From contig UBMU01000024.1 of NCBI GenBank assembly GCA_900466605.1, forward strand, positions 1 through 64,000: a stretch of 64,000 nt of DNA, given 5' to 3'. The notes beneath the pieces were generated by a model. That model ran no database searches. It had not been told where the DNA came from and worked only from the letters and a program-made list of their open reading frames with translations. Source of the DNA: Hyphomicrobiales bacterium. Lineage in GTDB: Bacteria > Pseudomonadota > Alphaproteobacteria > Rhizobiales > Rhizobiaceae. Position numbers and translations under genes: made by a program. Of this stretch, positions 58,879 through 64,000 are shown piece by piece (the first letter of the stretch is position 1; each line of letters begins with the position of its first letter).

Positions 58879-59700
58879 CTACCACAAGGGCATGTGCCGA
58901 TTGACATCCTTGTAGAGCAGGTAGCGGAAGCGACCGGGGCCACCGGCATAGCAGGCCTGCGGGCAGAAAGCGCGCAGCCACATGAAGTCGCCGGCCTCCA
59001 CCTCGACCCAATCCTTATTGAGACGATAGACGGCCTTGCCCTCCAGAACATAGAGGCCATGCTCCATGACGTGCGTCTCCATGAAGGGGATCACTCCGCC
59101 CGGCTCGAGCGTCACGATGGTGACGTGCATGTCGTAGCGCAGATCGGCGGGATCGATGAAACGCGTAGTCGCCCAGGCGCCGTTGGTATCGGGCATCGGC
59201 TGAGGCGGATTCTCGTCCTCATGCGTGAACATCGCCGGCGGCGGCTCCAGACCTTCGACTTCCTGGAAGGCCTTGCGGATCCAGTGGAACTTCACCGGCG
59301 CCGCGCTCCTGTTCCAGAGCGTCCAGCTCGACCCGGCCGGCAGGAAGGCGAACGAGCCGGGGCGCATGGCCTGCGACACGCCATCAAGTTCGACAGTCAT
59401 CTCGCCTTCGACGACGAAGAGCACACCTTCTGCACGTTTTTCCGGCTCCGGCCTGTCACTGCCGCCACCCGGCTGCACTTCCATGATGTACTGTGAAAAG
59501 GTCTCGGAGAAACCCGTCATCGGGCGAGAAATCACCCAGGCGCGCGTGCCCTCCCAGTGCGGAAGGTAACTGGTGACGATATCGGTCATCACACTGCGCG
59601 GGATGACCGCATAGGCCGTTGTGAACACAGCCTTGCTGGACAGAAGTTCGGTCTGCGGCGGCAGGCCGCCCATGTCGGAATAGAAGTTCGAGCTGCTCAT
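58879..59700 (-). CDS. allE: (S)-ureidoglycine aminohydrolase, bicupin
   Basis: The product is 273 residues and contains two cupin domains (about 60-150 and 185-265). The second has the metal-binding Pro-Phe-Met-Glu-Thr-His-Val-Met-Glu-His-Gly-Leu-Tyr-Val-Leu-Glu-Gly segment. It matches the AllE/UGHY group, which releases ammonia from (S)-ureidoglycine in purine catabolism using Mn2+. No other allantoin genes are adjacent. Convergent with cysN. Confidence 0.85.
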   Translation of the reverse strand: MSSSNFYSDMGGLPPQTELLSSKAVFTTAYAVIPRSVMTDIVTSYLPHWEGTRAWVISRPMTGFSETFSQYIMEVQPGGGSDRPEPEKRAEGVLFVVEGEMTVELDGVSQAMRPGSFAFLPAGSSWTLWNRSAAPVKFHWIRKAFQEVEGLEPPPAMFTHEDENPPQPMPDTNGAWATTRFIDPADLRYDMHVTIVTLEPGGVIPFMETHVMEHGLYVLEGKAVYRLNKDWVEVEAGDFMWLRAFCPQACYAGGPGRFRYLLYKDVNRHMPLW

Positions 59701-59806
59701 TGGTTCACTTTTCGCGGACTGGGATTGTCAACCTGCTTTAAGCGCCGCATCTCTTCTAGGCAACCGTAAGATTTGCGAGGCGACGCGCGCCCGCAGGAGA
59801 GATCAA

Positions 59807-60022
59807 GTGAGCCTGGAAAAACTTCGAGAAGACTATGCCCAGCGGATCAAGGAGTATGAGGACAGCCTCAAGTCAATGAGCGAGAATGGAGTCAAGCATT
59901 TCCGCTCAGAGGGCGGCGGGCCGCTTTCCGACATCACTGAGCAGATTCGCAACGAGTATCACCGACACATCGAGACCTATGCGACCTTGATTGCGCAGAT
60001 CGACGCGATCCTCGGTGCATAG
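59807..60022 (+). CDS. small helical protein, hypothetical
   Basis: The product is 71 residues, starting with GTG at 59807, which has AGGAGA six bases before. It is charged and predicted almost wholly helical (Glu-Lys-Leu-Arg-Glu-Asp-Tyr, Ile-Arg-Asn-Glu-Tyr-His-Arg), so a short coiled coil is likely. No family recognised. Confidence 0.6.
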   Translation: MSLEKLREDYAQRIKEYEDSLKSMSENGVKHFRSEGGGPLSDITEQIRNEYHRHIETYATLIAQIDAILGA

Positions 60023-60085
60023 TTGTCGTCGCCCCGGCCACCGACTGGGGCGACGCAGGCGCAATGAAACGGATGTTTGGGGATC

Positions 60086-60319
60086 TCAGGCGATCCTGGC
60101 CAATCGGATATCGGCGCCATCCGCCAATATCTGTGCCTGGGTGACCGAAACGTTCGCCGCGGTCATTAGCAACAGGCATAGGCTGACCGCACGCGGAACT
60201 TCCTGCTCGCCCGATGCCCAGCGATCTGTCGTCAGATGATCGACTCCGAAGAGTTGCTCCACACCTGCGGCGCTCAGTCCCGTGACGGCAACCGCAGCTT
60301 TGTATTCTGAGGCTTTCAT
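60086..60319 (-). CDS. small HTH-like protein
   Basis: The product is 77 residues. A helix-turn-helix of the Cro/YdaS type is suggested by Ala-Gly-Val-Glu-Gln-Leu-Phe-Gly-Val-Asp-His-Leu-Thr-Thr-Asp-Arg-Trp and Ala-Ser-Gly-Glu-Gln-Glu-Val-Pro, as in proteins where a Trp-Ala-Ser-Gly follows the recognition helix. AGGA precedes the ATG. Two TGATAT repeats lie 36 and 45 bases upstream and could be its site. No partner gene is visible, so it could be a remnant of a phage or toxin-antitoxin locus. Confidence 0.55.
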   Translation of the reverse strand: MKASEYKAAVAVTGLSAAGVEQLFGVDHLTTDRWASGEQEVPRAVSLCLLLMTAANVSVTQAQILADGADIRLARIA

Positions 60320-60734
60320 GCACTGTTCCTCGCCCGCCAGAAGCGTGCTTGTCCTGATATATTTGATATGAAGGTCAATACTTTAGTCCAAGCTGATTTT
60401 CATGGATACCGAACTACGACATACGAAGGCCCATTTGCGACACAGAAGTCAGACCTGAACTTCCGGCTTCCGGAGCTTCCTCACCCTTCGCCAGCGTTTC
60501 GAAATCGTCACCCTGGAAACCTTCCAGGGCTGCGGCGAGCGTGGAACCGCCAAGGCCACAACCAAGCGACGGGGAGCCGGCGATCACCAGCCAGTTTCGC
60601 GATATGTCGGTGGTCAAGATATGAGCAGGGGCACACGGTCCTGATGACCGTCTTGTTGCTCTGCGACGACAATGTGTGGAGGCCATGCAACCGGCGACCG
60701 GCCACGACTGAAGCCGGTACTGTGCTGCAAAGAA
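60320..60734. other. intergenic, no supported gene
   Basis: This stretch of about 415 bases between the small HTH gene and tRNA-Pro holds open frames on both strands without coding character or ribosome sites. The direct TGATAT pair at 60355-60360 and 60364-60369 is the only structure I see besides the tRNA terminator that follows. Confidence 0.45.
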
Positions 60735-60758
60735 AAAAGCCCGCTTGCGCGGGCTTTT
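60735..60758 (-). terminator. terminator of the tRNA-Pro gene
   Basis: AAAAGCCCGC (60735-60744) pairs with GCGGGCTTTT (60749-60758) around four bases. In the minus direction it ends in a T-run five bases after the CCA end of the tRNA. Confidence 0.8.
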
Positions 60759-60762
60759 CGGC

Positions 60763-60839
60763 TGGTCGGAGTGGAGTGATTCGAACACTCGACCCCCACG
60801 TCCCGAACGTGGTGCGCTACCAGACTGCGCTACACTCCG
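60763..60839 (-). tRNA. tRNA-Pro (anticodon CGG)
   Basis: The minus strand folds as a full cloverleaf: acceptor CGGAGTG/CACTCCG with encoded CCA, D arm with AGCGCAGTCTGGTAGCGC, anticodon stem CCACG/CGTGG with loop TTCGGGA, and T arm GTTCGAATC. The anticodon CGG reads the Pro codon CCG. The length with CCA is 77. Confidence 0.95.
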
Positions 60840-61108
60840 TGACCAGCGGCGCCTCTATAGACCGGCCCATCTCGTTGCGCAAGCACCAAAATTCAAAAGC
60901 CGGCGCATTTTTTCGGGCGTAGGCAGCACATCTCCCGGCCGGGCTAAGTGGAGCAAAAAGACACACTTGCGGCAAATTCTGCAATTGCGAAGGCGGCCCG
61001 ATTTTCTTTTACCGGGTTCCGCGCTAAAGCGCTCGACGGGACAAGCGGAAACCGCTGCAGGCCAGCGATTCCCGCCGTCGAATGCGCGACAACTTCAGGG
61101 ACGATAGA

Positions 61109-61522
61109 ATGAAACTCAGCACCTTTGCCGCGGCTGGGCTTGCCATTGCGCTTGCCGGCTGCACGACCATTCCGACCTCCGCAGATCCGATCTCCAGCCG
61201 TTGGGTTGGCCAGTCGGCCGGCAAGTTCTTCGCCGCCTTCGGCCCGCCGATCAGCGACGTCGAGAACGGCTCCGGCGTCAACTACACCTGGAAGGGTGGC
61301 TACAAGACGGTTCGCATCCCGGCAAAGTATGCGGAAGGTGCAGACGGCAAGCGCGGCAAGCAGATCTCGGCGGCCCGCACTCAGTACCTTCGCTGCCAGG
61401 CGGAAATCGTCACAAGCTCCGACTACACGATCCGCAGCATCCGCGTCACCGGCGATATCCCGGGCGTGAACGGCCCCTCCTATTGCGCCGAGTTCCTGGC
61501 ACCGGCACAGCCTGCGCAGTAA
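61109..61522 (+). CDS. lipoprotein, hypothetical
   Basis: The product is 137 residues with a lipoprotein signal peptide (lipobox Leu-Ala-Gly-Cys18, Thr after). The mature part has Ser-Arg-Trp-Val-Gly-Gln-Ser-Ala-Gly-Lys-Phe-Phe-Ala-Ala-Phe-Gly-Pro-Pro, Tyr-Thr-Trp-Lys-Gly-Gly-Tyr and two Cys (near 95 and 130) that may pair. Function unknown. AGGGA stands before the ATG. A terminator follows. Confidence 0.8.
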   Translation: MKLSTFAAAGLAIALAGCTTIPTSADPISSRWVGQSAGKFFAAFGPPISDVENGSGVNYTWKGGYKTVRIPAKYAEGADGKRGKQISAARTQYLRCQAEIVTSSDYTIRSIRVTGDIPGVNGPSYCAEFLAPAQPAQ

Positions 61523-61546
61523 GAGACGACAGAACAAGCAGTCTGG

Positions 61547-61573
61547 AAGGCGGCCCATCGGGTCGCCTTTTTT
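61547..61573 (+). terminator. terminator of the lipoprotein gene
   Basis: AAGGCGGCCC and GGGTCGCCTT pair with one G-T wobble around a three- to four-base loop and are followed by a T-run. It begins 25 bases after the stop. Confidence 0.8.
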
Positions 61574-61667
61574 GTATCGAGTGCTTTGGGCTGGTCGGCG
61601 TGCCGCTACGTGGCTTTGGTTCGCGGCTGATCGCTGCGACAGGAGCTTTGATATTGCTGGAGTTCAA

Positions 61668-61742
61668 TGGCTGGGGCGCCAGGATTCGAACCTGGGAATG
61701 CCGGTACCAAAAACCGGTGCCTTACCGCTTGGCGACGCCCCA
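61668..61742 (-). tRNA. tRNA-Gln (anticodon TTG)
   Basis: The cloverleaf on the minus strand has acceptor TGGGGCG/CGCCCCA with encoded CCA, D arm GCCAAGCGGTAAGGC, anticodon stem CCGGT/ACCGG with loop TTTTGGT, and T arm GTTCGAATC. The anticodon TTG decodes Gln CAA. Length with CCA is 75. Confidence 0.95.
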
Positions 61743-61902
61743 CCAGAGCTTGAAAGCGGAGACCGCTTGCCAAATCGACGCCTGCTTAGCAAAGCTCGCC
61801 TGCCGTCACAATCATTAAGTTTCGCGCCATCGCATATTTCTGTGCGCTCCTTGCCTTGCCGTGCTAGGTCTCGGGTCAGCCGCCAGACGATCCGGAGTAA
61901 CG

Positions 61903-62199
61903 ATGAGCCAATACCGCGCGCGCCCGCCTGCTCTTGCAACGCTGCTGCTCGACGACGCCGTTGTCCGGATCACGCGCTGGGATTTCGAGCCCGGCGCCGA
62001 CACCGGCATTCATACCCATGGAATGGGCTATGTTGTCGTGCCTATGACGGACTGCCAGTTTCTATTGGAAGAGAAAGACGGGAGCCGCAGGGTCGATATT
62101 GCCAAGGGCGCGGCTTACCGGCGAGAAGCCGGCGTGGAGCACAATGTCGTCAATGCCGGCGATCAGCCGATGTCCTTCATCGAGATCGAATACAAATAA
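61903..62199 (+). CDS. cupin-domain protein
   Basis: The product is 98 residues, one cupin barrel with the His-x-His of Ile-His-Thr-His-Gly and a later Glu-His-Asn-Val metal position. GGAG stands five bases before the ATG. The stop is directly followed by the ATG of the MBL hydrolase gene. Role unknown. Confidence 0.82.
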   Translation: MSQYRARPPALATLLLDDAVVRITRWDFEPGADTGIHTHGMGYVVVPMTDCQFLLEEKDGSRRVDIAKGAAYRREAGVEHNVVNAGDQPMSFIEIEYK

Positions 62200-63117
62200 A
62201 TGGCAAGTCCCGAGTTCAATCTGGCGTTCGAGCCGGCTTACGGCCACGCGGTGCCTGTTGCGTCAGGCGTGCAGCGGATCACGGTCAACAATCCGAGCGC
62301 CTTCACGTTCCACGGCACCAACAGCTATATCGTTGGCCATGGCTCTACCGCGGTCATCGACCCCGGCCCTGAGGACGAAGCGCACTTCCAGGCATTGATG
62401 GCAGCGCTCAGTGGACGTGAGGTCACCCATATCTTCGTCAGCCATACCCATCGCGACCACTCACCACTGTCGCGGCGTCTGCAGGCGGCGACAGGCGCAC
62501 GAATTGTCGCCGAGGGACCGCACCGCGCGTCCCGCCCGCTGCATCAGGGCGAGATCAATCCCTTCGCCGAGAGTTCGGACACGGATTTCCGGCCTGACAT
62601 CGCGATCGGCGACGGCGACACGGTCGTAGGCGACGGGTGGAAGCTGACGGGAGTGTTGACGCCCGGGCATACCGCCAACCATGCGGCCTTTGCGCTCGAG
62701 GGAACGGGCATCCTGTTTTCCGCCGATCACGTCATGGGTTGGGCCACCTCGATCGTGGCGCCGCCTGATGGCTCCATGTCCGACTACATGGCATCGCTCG
62801 ACAAGCTGATTGCGCGACATGACCGGATTCTGCTCCCGGGACATGGCGGACCCGTTCGCAAGCCGTTGTCCTTCATGCGGGCGCTGAAGACGCATCGCCG
62901 GATGCGCGAACGCGCCGTACTTGGCCGCATTCGCGCCGGCGATCATAACATCCCTGATATGGTGAAAGTAATCTACCGCGAGACTGATCCGCGCCTGCAC
63001 GGCGCTGCCGCGCTCTCGGTTCTTGCACATATCGAGGATCTGTTGGAGCGCGGAGAAATTGAAACGGACGGTCCGCCTGCCCTGCTCGGATCTTACCGGC
63101 CGGCGAAGCGGAGGTAA
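62200..63117 (+). CDS. MBL-fold metallo-hydrolase (LACTB2-like)
   Basis: The product is 305 residues with the zinc motif His82-Thr-His84-Arg-Asp86-His87, the later Pro-Gly-His-Thr-Ala-Asn-His and Ser-Ala-Asp-His, and a winged-helix-like tail. It belongs to the glyoxalase II-like MBL group related to LACTB2. Substrate not known. It abuts the cupin gene, and the DCC gene follows four bases later, so the three form an operon. Confidence 0.87.
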   Translation: MASPEFNLAFEPAYGHAVPVASGVQRITVNNPSAFTFHGTNSYIVGHGSTAVIDPGPEDEAHFQALMAALSGREVTHIFVSHTHRDHSPLSRRLQAATGARIVAEGPHRASRPLHQGEINPFAESSDTDFRPDIAIGDGDTVVGDGWKLTGVLTPGHTANHAAFALEGTGILFSADHVMGWATSIVAPPDGSMSDYMASLDKLIARHDRILLPGHGGPVRKPLSFMRALKTHRRMRERAVLGRIRAGDHNIPDMVKVIYRETDPRLHGAAALSVLAHIEDLLERGEIETDGPPALLGSYRPAKRR

Positions 63118-63121
63118 TCTT

Positions 63122-63571
63122 TTGCGCGATGCCTACAGTTATCGGACCGATGCCGCTGTGCCAGCCTTTGCAGATGACAAGCCGCTCATCATCTTCGATG
63201 GAGAATGCGTATTCTGCTCCGCCTGGGTCCAGTTCATTCTTAGGCATGACAAGGCGGCGCGTTATCGTTTCCTCGCAGCTCAGTCGCCGCTGGGAGAAGC
63301 GCTCTACCGGCACTATGGGCTGAACGAGCGTAACTACGAGACCAACATCCTGATCGAAGACGGCCGCGCCCATTTCAGGTCGAGAGGGACGATCCGCATG
63401 GTTTCGGGACTGGGCCTTCCCTGGTCCCTGGCAAACGGTCTGCGACTGCTGCCGCAGGGACTTGCTGACAGGTTCTACGGGTTCATCGCCCGCAACCGGC
63501 TTCGCATTGCTGGCAGACGAGCGACGTGTTTCGTGCCCGACGCCGAGCAAAAGGGCCGCTTCCTGGGATAA
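63122..63571 (+). CDS. DCC family thiol-disulfide oxidoreductase
   Basis: The product is 149 residues with Phe-Asp-Gly-Glu-Cys29-Val-Phe-Cys32, the CxxC of the DCC family. The start is a TTG at 63122, because GGAGG lies seven bases before it and no ATG fits. Its thioredoxin-like fold suggests a thiol-redox role of unknown target. Confidence 0.85.
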   Translation: MRDAYSYRTDAAVPAFADDKPLIIFDGECVFCSAWVQFILRHDKAARYRFLAAQSPLGEALYRHYGLNERNYETNILIEDGRAHFRSRGTIRMVSGLGLPWSLANGLRLLPQGLADRFYGFIARNRLRIAGRRATCFVPDAEQKGRFLG

Positions 63572-63597
63572 CTACACGGCGCGAAAGACCAACGAGG

Positions 63598-64000
63598 CTA
63601 GCTGCCGGCGATGCCGAGCAACTCGGAATCGAGCGCCTTCAGATAGTCCTCGGCGATATCGGCGCTGAGGCCGAGATCGTGCGGGCCATAGCGAGAGGCG
63701 ACGCGAACGTCGACCAGTGTGGTTTCCGCCTCTTCGCGCAGGCGGATGATGACGTCGAAACGCAAGCCGAGGACGAGAGTGCGGGTTTCGCCCTGCAGCG
63801 TCACGCCGTTGGCCCTGCGAATCAACAGCGCCACATCGTCGTCGTAGGGCCGCGGCGTCGGGATCGGAACGGCCTCCGGCGCTTCGGCAACCGCGCCATC
63901 GTCCGGCTGCGGCTTCGCCGGTCGCTCTTCGAGATCGCGGCCTGGCTCGCTGTCGCCATCGGCGCGGGTGATGCGGATGCCGCTCTGCTTGGCGACCTTC
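63598..64000 (-). CDS. DUF1499-like protein, cut by the window edge
   Basis: Only the last 133 or so residues are visible, ending at TAG 63598-63600; the frame stays open to position 64000 and the start is outside. A Pro/Asp-rich linker is followed by a domain with Arg-Phe-Asp-Val-Ile-Ile-Arg-Leu and Asp-Val-Arg-Val-Ala-Ser-Arg-Tyr-Gly-Pro-His-Asp-Leu-Gly, as at the end of DUF1499 proteins. Function unknown. Confidence 0.72.
   Translation of the reverse strand, partial: KVAKQSGIRITRADGDSEPGRDLEERPAKPQPDDGAVAEAPEAVPIPTPRPYDDDVALLIRRANGVTLQGETRTLVLGLRFDVIIRLREEAETTLVDVRVASRYGPHDLGLSADIAEDYLKALDSELLGIAGS

Noticed and set aside
60368..60922. Plus-strand frame running across tRNA-Pro
   Set aside because: It reads through a clear tRNA and its terminator, and the protein has no coding character.

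Overview
The window looks like chromosomal DNA from an alphaproteobacterium of the order Rhizobiales, most likely Rhizobiaceae (Rhizobium/Ensifer/Agrobacterium lineage). The basis is high GC coding DNA, a betI-betB-betA choline operon, an assimilatory APS-reductase type cysH-cysD-cysN operon, a class 3 (ReAV-type) L-asparaginase first described in Rhizobium etli, an ohr/ohrR pair, RES/Xre and ParD antitoxin-type genes, and a ribbon-helix-helix protein of the type common in alphaproteobacteria. No species can be assigned from the sequence alone.

Region 1 (about 0.5-22.5 kb) is one functional island. It holds a giant repetitive secreted protein of about 4,929 residues (7731-22520, minus) and a complete type I secretion system (TolC-like outer membrane protein, ABC exporter, HlyD-like adaptor). 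The last gene of the tight secretion operon encodes a ribbon-helix-helix/PAS-like protein. Between adhesin and exporter, on the opposite strand, lies a membrane protein with a GGDEF fold whose catalytic residues are lost but whose RxxD c-di-GMP inhibitory site is kept. It resembles a c-di-GMP receptor more than a cyclase. Together these suggest a biofilm or attachment system in which c-di-GMP may gate secretion or retention of the adhesin. No LapD or LapG homologue is visible in the window.

Region 2 (22.8-30.7 kb) is a stress and envelope stretch: a DUF899/DUF1579/VOC operon facing a MarR regulator, a RES-Xre toxin-antitoxin pair with two operator-like sites, Ohr with its thiol sensor OhrR, two tandem L,D-transpeptidase lipoproteins and an exported alpha/beta hydrolase.

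Region 3 (30.7-48.6 kb) is mixed accessory and housekeeping: an ATP-dependent DNA ligase with its metallo-beta-lactamase exonuclease, a Tat-exported beta-helix protein, two glutathione S-transferase-like proteins, LysR and DeoR regulators, a class 3 asparaginase, a Cys-rich HTH regulator divergent from an MFS exporter, a decayed quinone oxidoreductase fragment, a frameshifted DUF3750 gene, a Set-like sugar exporter with an intact quinone oxidoreductase, and an EAL-CBS-GGDEF signalling protein.

Region 4 (48.7-64 kb) carries a solitary ParD-like antitoxin, an HdeD membrane protein, the bet operon (choline to glycine betaine, without betC), an Rrf2 regulator divergent from cysH-cysD-cysN (sulfate to sulfite), a ureidoglycine aminohydrolase, small proteins, tRNA-Pro(CGG), a lipoprotein, tRNA-Gln(UUG), a cupin, an MBL hydrolase, a DCC thiol-disulfide protein and, running off the end, a DUF1499 protein.
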